This document shows positions 1-10,019 of a DNA stretch of 64,000 nucleotides, in pieces. The notes beneath the pieces were generated by a model, which saw nothing but the letters and a program-made list of their open reading frames with translations, was not told the DNA's origin and searched no databases. Every line of letters starts with the position of its first letter. Positions within the stretch are counted from its first letter, which is position 1. Origin of the DNA: a candidate division FCPU426 bacterium (GTDB taxonomy: Bacteria > Oederibacteriota > Muellerivitia > Muellerivitales > DAHXKG01); assembly GCA_027366525.1 (NCBI GenBank), contig DAHXKG010000005.1, forward strand, positions 154,510-218,509. The letters are read 5' to 3'. The position numbers were made by a program, and so were the translations under genes.

Positions 1-1
1 A

Positions 2-283
2 TTACCTGCCAGTGAAGTAAAAAAACGCGAAGCTGCGATTGAAGCTAAACGGGAAGAGTACTTGACCGATCAAAGCACGATTGAAAATGAACTAACTCAA
101 GAAGAAAATGTGATGACTCAAAATGTTATAAAACAAATTTCGAAAATTGTTTCAAAAGTTGCAGTGGCACATCACGTTGATTTAGTGTTGGATTCTGCAA
201 AAGTTCTTTATTTAAAAAATCCAATAAATTTAACACAAGATGTCTTAAATGAGTTTGCGAATCTTTCGGTCCTAGGACAATAA
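2..283 (+). CDS. OmpH/Skp family periplasmic chaperone, C-terminal fragment
   Basis: Only the C-terminal ~93 codons are present; the reading frame is open from the window edge, so the gene starts upstream. The fragment begins with a charged helical stretch and ends with a conserved-looking tail (hydrophobic VLDSAKVLY, then LTQDVLNEF), which is the pattern at the end of OmpH/Skp chaperones that escort outer-membrane proteins across the periplasm. It sits 11 bases before lpxD, the usual bam/skp-lpxD order in diderm bacteria. Fairly sure of the family; the full length and signal peptide cannot be seen. Confidence 0.75.
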   Translation, partial: LPASEVKKREAAIEAKREEYLTDQSTIENELTQEENVMTQNVIKQISKIVSKVAVAHHVDLVLDSAKVLYLKNPINLTQDVLNEFANLSVLGQ

Positions 284-294
284 GAAGATTTTGA

Positions 295-1332
295 ATGTGG
301 CAAGCAATTAAGAAATCCGTTGATTTAAAACAATTAGCGGAATTTTTAAATGGAAAAATAATTGGATCAAATCAAAAAATCATTACAGGCATATCAACGA
401 TTGATTTGGCAGATGAAAATCAAATTACTTTTTTTTCCAGTGAAAAATACAAATCTAGTTTATTAAAAACAAAAGCTGGAGCGCTTCTTTGTGAGGTTCA
501 GCAGAAGGAATTTGAAAACCCACAAATAATTGTTCCAAATGTTCCGCTGGCTCTGGCTAAAACAATAGCGGTGTTTTTTCATGAAGAAGAATACCAACCA
601 TCAATAGCCTCTACTGCCAAAATTGATCCGGAGGCTAAAATAGATGCGACGGTTTGTATTATGGATTATGTTGTTGTGGAAAAAGGAGCCCAAATAGGCG
701 CGGGCAGTGTTTTATATCCGGGAGTTTATATAGGAGCGAGAGCGCAAATTGGGAACCATTGTCGACTATATTCGAAGGTTTCTGTTTTAAATGATTGTGT
801 TCTTGAAAATCGTATTATTTTACATCCAGGCGTTGTGATTGGGGCAGATGGTTTTGGATATGCTTCGGAATCCAAAGAACATTTTAAAATACCGCAAGTC
901 GGTAATGTGATTCTGGAAGATGATGTGGAAATCGGCGCAAATACGTGTGTAGATCGTGCTTTACTGGGGGCAACACGAATTGGCCATGGGACAAAGATTG
1001 ATAATTTGGTTCAAATTGGACATAATGTTCAAATTGGTAGTGATTGTATTTTAGTTGCTCAAGTGGGTGTGGCAGGATCAACACATTTAGGGAATGAAGT
1101 TATTCTTGGTGGTCAAGTGGGCATTGCAGGACATGTAAAGATAGCGAGTAAAGTAATAATTGCAGCCCAGTCCGGCGTAATGACCGATATTGATACACCT
1201 GGAATTTATTGGGGGTCGCCCATTCAACCAATACAAAACCAAAGAAAATGTGAAGCAATTTTTAGAGAACTGCCAGGCTGGGTAAAACGGATACGTAATT
1301 TAGAAAAACAATTTGAAGAAAATCAAAAATAA
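295..1332 (+). CDS. lpxD: UDP-3-O-acylglucosamine N-acyltransferase LpxD
   Basis: Third step of lipid A synthesis: transfers a hydroxyacyl chain from ACP to the 2-amino group of UDP-3-O-acyl-glucosamine. 345 residues, the usual family length. An N-terminal uridine-binding domain (about residues 1-100) is followed by a left-handed beta helix of hexapeptide repeats (about 105-310), with the conserved IGHNVQIG around His243, the probable catalytic base. A helical C-terminal tail follows. ATG start after a purine-rich stretch (AAGAAG). First complete gene of an ompH-lpxD-lpxC/fabZ-lpxA-lpxI operon; lpxC/fabZ begins two bases after its stop. Confidence 0.95.
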   Translation: MWQAIKKSVDLKQLAEFLNGKIIGSNQKIITGISTIDLADENQITFFSSEKYKSSLLKTKAGALLCEVQQKEFENPQIIVPNVPLALAKTIAVFFHEEEYQPSIASTAKIDPEAKIDATVCIMDYVVVEKGAQIGAGSVLYPGVYIGARAQIGNHCRLYSKVSVLNDCVLENRIILHPGVVIGADGFGYASESKEHFKIPQVGNVILEDDVEIGANTCVDRALLGATRIGHGTKIDNLVQIGHNVQIGSDCILVAQVGVAGSTHLGNEVILGGQVGIAGHVKIASKVIIAAQSGVMTDIDTPGIYWGSPIQPIQNQRKCEAIFRELPGWVKRIRNLEKQFEENQK

Positions 1333-1334
1333 CT

Positions 1335-2681
1335 ATGCCGCCATTTCGAAATCAAAAGACAATTAAAGCTCCGGTAGAATTTGACGGGGTTGGATTGCAT
1401 ACGGGAACCCAAGCCAAGATGGTTGTACAACCAGCTGATGCAAACTATGGGATCCGTTTTTTCAAACGCGAAACACAAGAAGAAATTTTTCTTTCGCCAC
1501 AAAATATCAGTAGTACAAATCGGGGCACTACGCTCAAAGGAGCCAAAGGATCATTAGTTCATACCGTGGAGCATTTTTTGGCAAGTGTTGGTGGATTAGA
1601 ATTAGACAATCTCCGAGTTGAAATTCAAGGCGATGAAATACCGATTTTAGATGGAAGTGCATGGCCATTTTTAAAAAAATTAAAAGATGTAGGTTTTCAG
1701 GAACAATCGGAAATCATTTCGCCGGTTATTATTCAGGAAACTAAGGAATGGAAATTCGATAATACGCTCTTGAAAGTTGAACCGGCTGACCAACTGATCT
1801 TGGATGTTAAAGTTTCATTTCCATATCCAGGAATGGAAAATCAATCATATTTATTTACCTTAAAAAATGGAAATTTTGAGACGGAATTAGCCCGTGCACG
1901 AACTTTTTGTTTTGAAGATGAAATCGAAATATTGAAATCGCAAGGCCTTATTAAAGGTGGGAGTTTGGACTGTGCACTTGTTATTGGAAAACAAGGCGTT
2001 TTAAATGGTCCTTTGCGTTATTCAGATGAACTGGTTCGTCACAAGACACTTGATTTATTAGGTGATTTGATGATTTTAAATCGCCCAATACTTGGGAAAA
2101 TATCAATTGTTCGAGGAGGTCATAAATATCATTTTGAGCTAGTAAAAAAAATAGAGGAAATGTCAATGAACCATGAAGAAATGTCAGTGAACCATAATGA
2201 TACAATCCAAATTGATTTTCAAAAAAGTGAGCGTCTTTTGAACATAAATGAAATTCAAAAACTTATTCCACATCGATATCCATTTTTGTTGGTTGATCGA
2301 ATACTAGAGTTGGTTCCTTATGAACGAGCTGTTGGAATCAAAAATGTATCCATAAATGAACCATTTTTTCAAGGCCATTTCCCGCAACATGCGGTTATGC
2401 CGGGTGTTTTAATTATTGAAGCATTAGCTCAAGTTGCCGGAGTGGCATTTTTCCCTACGCCACAAAGTACGGTAGGGCAAATGATGTATCTTGCAGGCAT
2501 TGATAGTGCAAGATTTCGTAAACCAGTTTTTCCAGGAGATCAAATTCGCCTTGTAACAGAAATTGTACTAAAAAGAGGGAAAATGATGAAGGCCTCAGGA
2601 AAGGCGTATGTTGACGGGCAACTGGTAACAGAGGCAGAGTTTAGATGCATTTTAGTTGATGTTCTTAATGAAAGGGCTTAA
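1335..2681 (+). CDS. lpxC/fabZ: Bifunctional LpxC deacetylase / FabZ dehydratase fusion
   Basis: Two enzymes in one chain of 448 residues. Residues ~1-272 are the zinc-dependent UDP-3-O-acyl-GlcNAc deacetylase LpxC; the metal ligands are visible as His80 (in HTVEHFLAS), His236 and Asp240 (in RHKTLDLLGD). Residues ~300-448 are the 3-hydroxyacyl-ACP dehydratase FabZ, with PHRYPFLLVDR and the catalytic pair His348 (GHFPQHAVMPGV) and Glu362. The linker contains a tandem seven-residue repeat. Such fusions are known from Bacteroidetes and some other diderm lineages. The fusion physically links lipid A commitment to fatty acid elongation. Stop and the lpxA ATG are adjacent, so translation is coupled. 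Confidence 0.96.
   Translation: MPPFRNQKTIKAPVEFDGVGLHTGTQAKMVVQPADANYGIRFFKRETQEEIFLSPQNISSTNRGTTLKGAKGSLVHTVEHFLASVGGLELDNLRVEIQGDEIPILDGSAWPFLKKLKDVGFQEQSEIISPVIIQETKEWKFDNTLLKVEPADQLILDVKVSFPYPGMENQSYLFTLKNGNFETELARARTFCFEDEIEILKSQGLIKGGSLDCALVIGKQGVLNGPLRYSDELVRHKTLDLLGDLMILNRPILGKISIVRGGHKYHFELVKKIEEMSMNHEEMSVNHNDTIQIDFQKSERLLNINEIQKLIPHRYPFLLVDRILELVPYERAVGIKNVSINEPFFQGHFPQHAVMPGVLIIEALAQVAGVAFFPTPQSTVGQMMYLAGIDSARFRKPVFPGDQIRLVTEIVLKRGKMMKASGKAYVDGQLVTEAEFRCILVDVLNERA
2154..2195 (+). repeat. Tandem 21-bp duplication in the LpxC-FabZ linker
   Basis: Two directly adjacent 21-base units (2154-2174 and 2175-2195) differ at two positions and encode EEMSMNH then EEMSVNH. Both units keep frame (codons 274-287 of the fusion gene). 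The repeat lies exactly between the deacetylase and dehydratase domains, so it changes only linker length. Confidence 0.9.
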
Positions 2682-3461
2682 ATGTCAGGTATTAAAGTTC
2701 ATCCATCGGCAATTGTAGACCCGCATGCCGAGTTGGGAAATAATGTCGAAATAGGACCATTCTCAATTATTGAAAGAAATGTTAAATTGGGTGATGGAAC
2801 TATTGTTGGAATGCACTGTTTGATTACAGGGCATACATCGATTGGAAAAAAAAATCAATTTTTTTCTGGAGCGATTATTGGGAGCGATCCACAAGACTTG
2901 AAATTTCGTGGTGAAACAACCTATACAGAAATTGGCGATGAAAATATTTTTCGAGAATATGTCACAGTAAACTCTGGAACCGGAGAAGGAACTAAAACGA
3001 TTATTGGGAATCACAACCTAATCATGACACAATGCCATATTGCCCATAATTGTATTTTAGGGGATCATGTTAAATTAGCTAATGTGGCTACGCTTGCTGG
3101 CCATGTGCAAATCCAAGATTACGCAACAGTGGGCGGACTGACGCCCATTCATCAGTATGTTCGATTGGGGAGCTACTCTATGGTTGGAGGCGGGTTTCGT
3201 GTGACGCAAGATATTGCCCCTTATGTATTGACAGGTGGAGAGCCGCTGGCCAATTATGGCTTGAATCAAGTTGGATTAGCAAGAGCAGGTTTTACTAAAG
3301 AAACTATTCAGCTTTTAAAAAAAGCTTACCGGATTATTTTTAGAAGTAAGCTATCGTTACAAGAAGCTGTTCTATCTGTTCAACAAAATCTTGAACAAAC
3401 CACAGAGATTAAAAATTTAATTGATTTTTTAACAACGTCAACTCGTGGATTTATTCGATAG
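2682..3461 (+). CDS. lpxA: UDP-N-acetylglucosamine O-acyltransferase LpxA
   Basis: First step of lipid A synthesis: O-acylation of UDP-GlcNAc from hydroxyacyl-ACP. 259 residues, typical length. The N-terminal two thirds is a hexapeptide-repeat beta helix starting VHPSAIVDPHAELG; the active-site HIAH is present (His119, His122). A helical C-terminal domain follows from about residue 195. ATG directly follows the stop of the lpxC/fabZ fusion, with an internal GAAAGGG as ribosome site. lpxI starts immediately after its own stop. Confidence 0.96.
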   Translation: MSGIKVHPSAIVDPHAELGNNVEIGPFSIIERNVKLGDGTIVGMHCLITGHTSIGKKNQFFSGAIIGSDPQDLKFRGETTYTEIGDENIFREYVTVNSGTGEGTKTIIGNHNLIMTQCHIAHNCILGDHVKLANVATLAGHVQIQDYATVGGLTPIHQYVRLGSYSMVGGGFRVTQDIAPYVLTGGEPLANYGLNQVGLARAGFTKETIQLLKKAYRIIFRSKLSLQEAVLSVQQNLEQTTEIKNLIDFLTTSTRGFIR

Positions 3462-4280
3462 ATGAATGAGCAATTCAAAGAATCAAGTATAGGCCTAATT
3501 GCTGGTTCTGGTGAATTACCGATACAATTTGCTCAGATGGCTCAAAAAAAGAAAATCAAAGTTTATACGGTTGCTATTCAAGGCGAAACGTCTGAGAAAA
3601 TCAAAAACTTGAGTGAGTCTTTTGTTCAGCTTTCAGTAGGACAATTGGGGAGCATGCTGAAATTTTTTAAATCAAAGCATGTCTCTTCTGTTGTGATGGA
3701 AGGGCAAGTGCACCATGCGCATATTTTTAAAAATATTAAGCTGGATTTAAAAGCCTTGCTTTTATTGGCGACTACGAGAGACAAATCGGGAGAGTCTCTA
3801 ATGAAAGCAGTGGCCAATGAAATGGAAAAAAACCAATTAAGGGTATTGGATTGTAGGTTTTTATTAGATGAATTAATCCCCAATAAAGGTTGTTTAACGA
3901 AAGTTAAACCGACTCGCGAGGATCAAGAATCTATTCAATATGGAATTCAAAGAGCAAAAGTCCTTGCACAGTGGTCGATTGGTCAAACGCTGGTTATTAA
4001 AAAAGTGGCGGTTGTAGCAGTTGAAGCTTTGGAAGGAACCAATCAAACAATATTGCGGGCATATCAACATGCAGGTCCAAAATCAATTATAATTAAAGTA
4101 TCTAGTCCTTCTCACGATTGGCGATTTGATGTTCCAACGATTGGGATGTCGACAATTCGTGCAATGATTAAGGCAAAGGCTCGAGGGATTGTAATTGAAT
4201 CAAAACGTTCGTTTATTTTACAAAAGGATAAAGTAATGCGGTTAGCTCAAAAACATAGTATCTTTATAGAGGCTGTCTAG
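3462..4280 (+). CDS. lpxI: UDP-2,3-diacylglucosamine pyrophosphatase LpxI
   Basis: Hydrolyses UDP-2,3-diacylglucosamine to lipid X plus UMP, the step done by LpxH in enteric bacteria. 272 residues with the DUF1009 hallmarks: N-terminal IGLIAGSGELP, middle DKSGESLMKAVA, and a C-terminal half with VAVEALEGTNQTI, KVSSPSHDWRFDVPTIG. It abuts lpxA without a gap, which fits the pathway order. No lpxH or lpxB is seen in the window. Family assignment is firm; activity is inferred from the family. Confidence 0.92.
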   Translation: MNEQFKESSIGLIAGSGELPIQFAQMAQKKKIKVYTVAIQGETSEKIKNLSESFVQLSVGQLGSMLKFFKSKHVSSVVMEGQVHHAHIFKNIKLDLKALLLLATTRDKSGESLMKAVANEMEKNQLRVLDCRFLLDELIPNKGCLTKVKPTREDQESIQYGIQRAKVLAQWSIGQTLVIKKVAVVAVEALEGTNQTILRAYQHAGPKSIIIKVSSPSHDWRFDVPTIGMSTIRAMIKAKARGIVIESKRSFILQKDKVMRLAQKHSIFIEAV

Positions 4281-5390
4281 ATGATACATATTTCAGAACC
4301 AAGCGTTGGAGTTCCAGAGATAAAAGCTATTTCAAAAGTAATACGAACAAAAATTTTAGCTTCTGGAAAAACGGTTGAACAATTTGAAAAATCGTTTGAT
4401 GGTTTTTTAGAGAAAAAAACGAATCATTCAATAGCGGTCGCGAACGGAACCGTTGCATTGCAATCCGCATTATGGGCGCTTAATTTAAAGCCCACGGATC
4501 AAGTATTAACAACAGCGTTTTCATTTATTGCAACGGCTAATAGTATTTTTCATGCCGGATTAAAACCCTGTTTTGCGGATATTGAATCACAAACTTTTAA
4601 TTTATCGCCTGCGGAAGTTAAGAAAATTTTAAATAAATCAAGTTCTAAAAATATTAAAGCCATTTTAGTAGTGCATTTGTACGGCCATCCCGCATTGATG
4701 GATGAATTGATGGATATTAGCCGTAAGAAAGGTATTCCATTAATCGAAGATTGTGCGCAAGCGCATGGTGCAACTTATGATGGAAGAAAAGTTGGAACAT
4801 TTGGGTTGGTATCAACATTTTCTTTCTATGCGACCAAAAATTTGTCAATGGGTGAAGGTGGGATGATTTGTACGGCGAATTCAAGAATTGAGGCATTAAT
4901 TCGATCCTATATTAATCATGGGCGTGGTACTCATGGCCATGAGTTACTGGGCTACAATTTTCGGACAACAAATTTATTAGCTTCTATTGGGCTAGTGCAG
5001 TTAAAATATCTAGAAGAGCGCAATGCAAGCCGTCGAAAATTTGCCAAAATATATAATGCAATACTAGGGGGAATCAAATATTTAACATTGCCTCAGGAAT
5101 TGATAGAATGCAAGCATGTTTATCACCAGTATACAATACAAACACCATATCGCATGGGGTTAATGAAATATTTGAAAAATTCAGGAATAGAAAGTAAAAT
5201 TTTTTATCCTAGAATTATTCCCGAGGAAATTTTTTATAAGAACATGGGATATGGAAAAGAACGATATCCAATTGCTGAATCGATTTCTCGTTCTTGCTTG
5301 TCAATACCCGTACACCCAGGGCTTTCAGAGACACAGATTGAGATGATCGCAAAAAAAATCCGATCATTTTTTAAAAAACAAATTAATTGA
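4281..5390 (+). CDS. DegT/DnrJ/EryC1/StrS-family sugar aminotransferase
   Basis: PLP enzyme of the class that aminates nucleotide-linked keto sugars for surface polysaccharides. 369 residues. The PLP lysine is Lys186 in YATKNLSMGEGG, preceded by the cofactor aspartate region LIEDCAQAHGA; the C-terminal half carries the expected NFRTTNLLASIGLVQL. It starts directly at the lpxI stop, so it is co-transcribed with the lipid A genes and may supply an amino sugar to the lipid A/LPS core. The exact substrate cannot be told from sequence. Confidence 0.9.
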   Translation: MIHISEPSVGVPEIKAISKVIRTKILASGKTVEQFEKSFDGFLEKKTNHSIAVANGTVALQSALWALNLKPTDQVLTTAFSFIATANSIFHAGLKPCFADIESQTFNLSPAEVKKILNKSSSKNIKAILVVHLYGHPALMDELMDISRKKGIPLIEDCAQAHGATYDGRKVGTFGLVSTFSFYATKNLSMGEGGMICTANSRIEALIRSYINHGRGTHGHELLGYNFRTTNLLASIGLVQLKYLEERNASRRKFAKIYNAILGGIKYLTLPQELIECKHVYHQYTIQTPYRMGLMKYLKNSGIESKIFYPRIIPEEIFYKNMGYGKERYPIAESISRSCLSIPVHPGLSETQIEMIAKKIRSFFKKQIN

Positions 5391-5507
5391 AAGATCATTA
5401 GGTAGTTTTTAAAAATAAAAAATCGACGTTTGATTCTACATTAATATTTAATAATCTTTGAATGGAATAAATGCGTGGTTTAGTTTAAAAATTTTAGGAG
5501 GCATTTT

Positions 5508-6803
5508 TTGATTTCACGTTATACCTGCAAGGAAATGGAAAAAATCTGGTCGGATGAATTTAAATTTGAAACTTGGCTTAAGGTGGAATTGGCAGTATGC
5601 GAAGCTTGGGCAAAATTGGGGAAAATTCCAAAAAAAGATTTACTTACTATTCAAAAAAAAGCCCAATTTAATTTAGATCGTATTTATGTTTTGGAGTCTA
5701 AATTGAATCATGATCTCATTGCATTTCTGACATGTGTCGCAGAATTTATCGGACCCTCGTCACGATATGTACATTTGGGTTTAACCTCGACGGATGTTGT
5801 TGATACCGCACAAGCGCTGCAAATAAAGGCTTCGGTTAAGTTAATCGAAGAGCAATTAATTCGTTTATTAAAAATATTAAAATTATTAGCTAAAAAACAT
5901 AAAAATGATGTCATGATTGGGCGAACCCATGGTGTTCATGCAGAACCAATCACGTTTGGATTAAAAATGGCTGTTTGGCATGAAGAAATTAAAAGACATA
6001 TTAAACGATTGAAAATAGCTGAAGAGGAAATGAATGTTGGAAAAATTTCTGGTGCGGTTGGAACTTATGCGAATATTACTCCTCAAATCGAAATTATGGC
6101 CTGTAAAAAGCTAGGATTAAAACCGGCACCAATCGCCACGCAAACGCTGCAAAGAGACCGACATGCTTTTTTTCTGTCGGTTCTAGCGGGTATTGGAAAT
6201 TCACTGGAAAAATTCTCAACTGAAATTCGTAATCTTCAACGAACAGAGGTATTAGAAGTGGAAGAGTTTTTCCAAGCGGGACAAAAGGGATCCTCGGCAA
6301 TGCCGCACAAAAAAAATCCACTAACGTGCGAAAGAATTGTAGGACTATCACGCGTTTTAAGAGGCTATGCGCTTGCAGCTCAAGAAAATGTAGCACTTTG
6401 GCATGAACGTGACATTACGCATTCGTCGGCGGAGCGAGTCATTTTCCCAGACTCAACTAGTTGTGTACATTATATGTTGGTTAAATTTGTAAATGTGATT
6501 CAAAATTTAAATATTTATAGTAAAAAAATGCTCAAAAACATTTATCTTACACATGGCTTGATTTTTTCTCAGAGAGTTCTTCTTAGTCTGGTTGACAAAG
6601 GTTTGACCAGAGAAAAAGCCTATTTATTGGTTCAACGTAATGCTTTAAAAGCTTGGGAAAGCGAAGTCGAATTTAAAACATTGCTTTTGGAAGATGAGGA
6701 GATCAAAAAAATATTATCCGTGGATGAAATTAATGAAATATTTGATTTGAACTATCATCTGAAGCATGTTGATTATATTTTAAAGCGGCTTCAAATTATT
6801 TAA
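5508..6803 (+). CDS. purB: Adenylosuccinate lyase PurB
   Basis: Cleaves SAICAR to AICAR and adenylosuccinate to AMP. 431 residues, fumarase/aspartase superfamily. Visible landmarks are SRYVHLGLTSTDVVDT, IGRTHGVHAEP and the signature loop GSSAMPHKKNP. TTG start chosen because a perfect AGGAGG (5496-5501) lies six bases upstream and no better start exists. The 117-base gap before it shows no riboswitch or terminator that I can see. First of the clustered purine genes; purS follows after 19 bases. Confidence 0.96.
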   Translation: MISRYTCKEMEKIWSDEFKFETWLKVELAVCEAWAKLGKIPKKDLLTIQKKAQFNLDRIYVLESKLNHDLIAFLTCVAEFIGPSSRYVHLGLTSTDVVDTAQALQIKASVKLIEEQLIRLLKILKLLAKKHKNDVMIGRTHGVHAEPITFGLKMAVWHEEIKRHIKRLKIAEEEMNVGKISGAVGTYANITPQIEIMACKKLGLKPAPIATQTLQRDRHAFFLSVLAGIGNSLEKFSTEIRNLQRTEVLEVEEFFQAGQKGSSAMPHKKNPLTCERIVGLSRVLRGYALAAQENVALWHERDITHSSAERVIFPDSTSCVHYMLVKFVNVIQNLNIYSKKMLKNIYLTHGLIFSQRVLLSLVDKGLTREKAYLLVQRNALKAWESEVEFKTLLLEDEEIKKILSVDEINEIFDLNYHLKHVDYILKRLQII

Positions 6804-6822
6804 GAATGTATGAGGAGTAATT

Positions 6823-7077
6823 ATGTCTTGGCATGCTAAAGTATATGTGGTTTTAAAACCTTCGGTTATGGATCCACAAGGTTCAACAGTTCAACGTGCA
6901 TTACATCAAATGGGGTATTCAGCAATTGAAAATCTTCGCATTGGAAAATTTATTGAAGTAAACTTTGATCAAGCATTACAGGAACAAGAAGTTCATAAGC
7001 AATTAAATGAAATATGTGATAAATTGCTGGCTAACCCCAATATTGAAACCTATCAATTCCAAATTGAAAGGGTTTAG
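6823..7077 (+). CDS. purS: Phosphoribosylformylglycinamidine synthase subunit PurS
   Basis: Small structural subunit that joins PurL and PurQ in the Gram-positive-type FGAM synthase. 84 residues with the expected opening (AKVYVVLKPSVMDPQG), GYSAIENLRIGKFIEV and the C-terminal LLANPNIETYQF. Preceded by TGAGGAGTAA. Its presence agrees with the short PurL encoded downstream; the three genes purS-purQ-purL are consecutive. Confidence 0.96.
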   Translation: MSWHAKVYVVLKPSVMDPQGSTVQRALHQMGYSAIENLRIGKFIEVNFDQALQEQEVHKQLNEICDKLLANPNIETYQFQIERV

Positions 7078-7088
7078 GAAATTAAATT

Positions 7089-7772
7089 ATGCGATTTTCT
7101 ATAATTGTTTTTCCGGGTTCTAATTGTGATCATGATTGTGAATATGCAATTCGTCAAGTATTGAAAAATCCCGTTGAAATGATTTGGCATAAAAATACCG
7201 ATTTAAAAAACCCGGATTGTGTAGTTATTCCGGGTGGATTTTCTTATGGCGATTATTTGAGAACCGGAGCTATTGCGCGATTTAGTCCAATCATGGAATC
7301 AATATTTAATTTCGCCAATAAAGGAGGTTTGGTTATTGGCATATGCAACGGATTTCAAATTTTATGTGAAGCGCAATTTTTACCCGGAGTGCTTCTGAAA
7401 AATAAAAATTTGAGGTTTGTCTGTAGAAACACGTATGTTCGTGTAGATGAAGTTGACACCCCATTTACAAATCAATGTAAAAATTCTTCAGTTTTAAGTA
7501 TGCCTATTGCTCATGGCGAAGGCAATTTTTTTATTGATGAAGAAGGATTAAAAAAATTAGAAGATCAACATCAAATTATAATGCGGTATTGCAATTCAAA
7601 AGGACAGATAACAGATGAATCCAATCCAAATGGCTCATTGAAAAATATTGCTGGAATTTGTAATCAAGCTAGAAATATATTTGGATTAATGCCGCACCCT
7701 GAGCGTGTGTGTGAAAAGGAACTTGGGGGAATTGATGGGCAGCTAATTTGGCAATCGATTAGTAATAGCTGA
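7089..7772 (+). CDS. purQ: FGAM synthase glutaminase subunit PurQ
   Basis: Class I glutamine amidotransferase that feeds ammonia to PurL. 227 residues. The nucleophile cysteine sits in VIGICNGFQIL, and the catalytic histidine and glutamate in MPHPERVCE near the C terminus. N-terminal FSIIVFPGSNCDHD is typical of PurQ. Eleven bases after purS. Confidence 0.96.
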   Translation: MRFSIIVFPGSNCDHDCEYAIRQVLKNPVEMIWHKNTDLKNPDCVVIPGGFSYGDYLRTGAIARFSPIMESIFNFANKGGLVIGICNGFQILCEAQFLPGVLLKNKNLRFVCRNTYVRVDEVDTPFTNQCKNSSVLSMPIAHGEGNFFIDEEGLKKLEDQHQIIMRYCNSKGQITDESNPNGSLKNIAGICNQARNIFGLMPHPERVCEKELGGIDGQLIWQSISNS

Positions 7773-7796
7773 TTTTAATTAGGATAAAAAACAACC

Positions 7797-10019
7797 ATGA
7801 AAATTACGCCTCAATTAATTCAAGACCATGGGTTGAAACCCGATGAATATGAACGAATTGTTCAAATATTAGGTCGAGAACCTAATTTAACTGAATTGGG
7901 GGTGTATTCCGTAATGTGGTCAGAGCATTGTGGATATAAACATTCACGTGCATTACTGAAAAAATTACCAACTCAGGGGAAAAAAGTTTTACAAGGCCCG
8001 GGAGAAAACGCAGGCATTCTTGATGTTGGAAATGGGTGGGCTGTTGTTTTTAAAATTGAAAGTCATAATCATCCTTCAGCAGTTGAGCCTTATCAAGGTG
8101 CTGCGACAGGCGTTGGAGGAATTTTAAGGGACATTTTTACGATGGGAGCTCGCCCGATTGCTATTTTAAACGCATTACGATTTGGCCCATTATCCAACTT
8201 GAAATCACGCCAATTACTAACAGGTGTCATCCGAGGTATAGCTGATTATGGGAATTGTATGGGAATTCCAACCGTTGCCGGTGAAGTTTCATTTGATGAT
8301 TCTTATCTTGATAATTGCTTGGTGAATGCAATGTGTGTGGGTGTGATTCGGCACGATAAGATTATTAAAGGGGTGGCTAGTGGTGTTGAAAATTCAGTGA
8401 TTTATATTGGAGCGACGACAGGGCGAGATGGAATTCATGGAGCAACATTTGCATCGACCGAAATCAGTGAAAAATCGCAAGAGAAGCGCAGTGCAGTTCA
8501 AGTTGCCGATCCGTTTATGGAAAAACTATTGATGGAAGCTACGCTGGAATTAATTGAAAAAAATTTATTAATAGGTATTCAAGACATGGGGGCAGCCGGA
8601 TTAACATGTTCAACGTGTGAAATGGCTAGTCGGGGTAATATGGGTATAGAAATTGATGTTTCAAAAGTACCACTTCGTGAATTAAAAATGAATCCCTATG
8701 AAATTTTGCTTTCTGAATCGCAGGAGCGAATGTTATTAGTAGCTAAACCAGGGTGTGAAGCAGAAATTCATTCCATTCTAAAAAAATGGGATTTAAATGC
8801 AGCAACAATTGGAAAAGTTACAGAAACCGGTTTAATGGTTGTGAAACATGAAGGGGAAAAGGTTGTTGAAGTACCTGCACAATCGCTGACTGATCCACCC
8901 ATGTATCATCCCCAAAAATTAGAGCCAGCGTTTTTAGCCGAATATCGGAGTTTTAGAGAATCAAGTATTCCTGTACCGACAAATTTCAATCAAATTCTTT
9001 TGAGGCTGCTTGCGGATCCAACAATAGCCAGTAAGCAATTTATTTATCAACAATATGATCACATGGTTCAAACAAACACAATTGTTTTGCCAGGATCAGA
9101 TGCAGCAGTCTTGCGAATTAAAGAAACGAATCAGGGATTGGCAATGTCAGTCGATGGTAATGGCATTTATTGTTTATTAAATCCCTATGAAGGTGGAAAA
9201 ATTGCAGTAGCCGAAGCCGCTAGAAACGTTGCTTGTTCAGGTGCGGTTCCCATCGGATTAACGAATTGCTTGAACTTTGGCAATCCAGAAAAGCCAGAAG
9301 TATTTTATATGTTTGAAAAAGTGGTTGAAGGAATGTCGGATGCTTCTGTGGCTTTGGAAATTCCAATTACTGGAGGAAATGTTTCGTTTTATAATGAAAG
9401 TCAACTTGGCCCAATTGACCCAACTCCAATAATTGGAGTCATTGGTGTTTTAGACGATGTTTCGAAACATGTAACTCAATGGTTTAAAAAGAGTGGTGAC
9501 TTAATTTATTTGATTGGGGAAGTAAATGATTTAATTGGTGGGAGTCGGTATCTTCAAGTTGTTCATGGGAAAAAGACAGGGATATGTCCTACAATCGATT
9601 TAAAAAATGCAAAATTACTTTATCAATGTTTAAATGAATTGGCAAACAAGCGATTAATCCAGAGTGCCCATGATTGTTCAGAGGGTGGTTTGGCAGTTGC
9701 GATTAGTGAATGTTGCTTTACTGGGATTGCATGCGGAAAGCCTTTAATAGGTGCGAAAATTAATATGGCTTGGCATGGGCGTATGGATGGAATTTTATTT
9801 GGCGAAAGTCAATCTCGAGTACTTATTTCGTTCTCGCCACAAGAAAAAAAACTCGTGGACCAAATTTTATCAACCTATGGAATGACATTTCAACAAATAG
9901 GTGTAGTTGGCGGTTCTCAACTTTTAATTGAACAGGCGGTTCAAATAGATGTAGAGTATATTGCAGAACAGTTTTTCTCTAGTTTGGAACATCAAGTTAA
10001 CTCAGGAGGTAAGGCGTGA
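7797..10019 (+). CDS. purL: FGAM synthase large subunit PurL (short form)
   Basis: ATP-dependent amidation of FGAR to FGAM. 740 residues, the short form that requires separate PurS and PurQ, both encoded just upstream. Landmarks: [35 protein letters not shown] and [16 protein letters not shown] in the first half, and the second AIRS-like half with [24 protein letters not shown] and [11 protein letters not shown]. The end overlaps the purF start by four bases, indicating coupled translation. Confidence 0.97.
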   Translation: MKITPQLIQDHGLKPDEYERIVQILGREPNLTELGVYSVMWSEHCGYKHSRALLKKLPTQGKKVLQGPGENAGILDVGNGWAVVFKIESHNHPSAVEPYQGAATGVGGILRDIFTMGARPIAILNALRFGPLSNLKSRQLLTGVIRGIADYGNCMGIPTVAGEVSFDDSYLDNCLVNAMCVGVIRHDKIIKGVASGVENSVIYIGATTGRDGIHGATFASTEISEKSQEKRSAVQVADPFMEKLLMEATLELIEKNLLIGIQDMGAAGLTCSTCEMASRGNMGIEIDVSKVPLRELKMNPYEILLSESQERMLLVAKPGCEAEIHSILKKWDLNAATIGKVTETGLMVVKHEGEKVVEVPAQSLTDPPMYHPQKLEPAFLAEYRSFRESSIPVPTNFNQILLRLLADPTIASKQFIYQQYDHMVQTNTIVLPGSDAAVLRIKETNQGLAMSVDGNGIYCLLNPYEGGKIAVAEAARNVACSGAVPIGLTNCLNFGNPEKPEVFYMFEKVVEGMSDASVALEIPITGGNVSFYNESQLGPIDPTPIIGVIGVLDDVSKHVTQWFKKSGDLIYLIGEVNDLIGGSRYLQVVHGKKTGICPTIDLKNAKLLYQCLNELANKRLIQSAHDCSEGGLAVAISECCFTGIACGKPLIGAKINMAWHGRMDGILFGESQSRVLISFSPQEKKLVDQILSTYGMTFQQIGVVGGSQLLIEQAVQIDVEYIAEQFFSSLEHQVNSGGKA

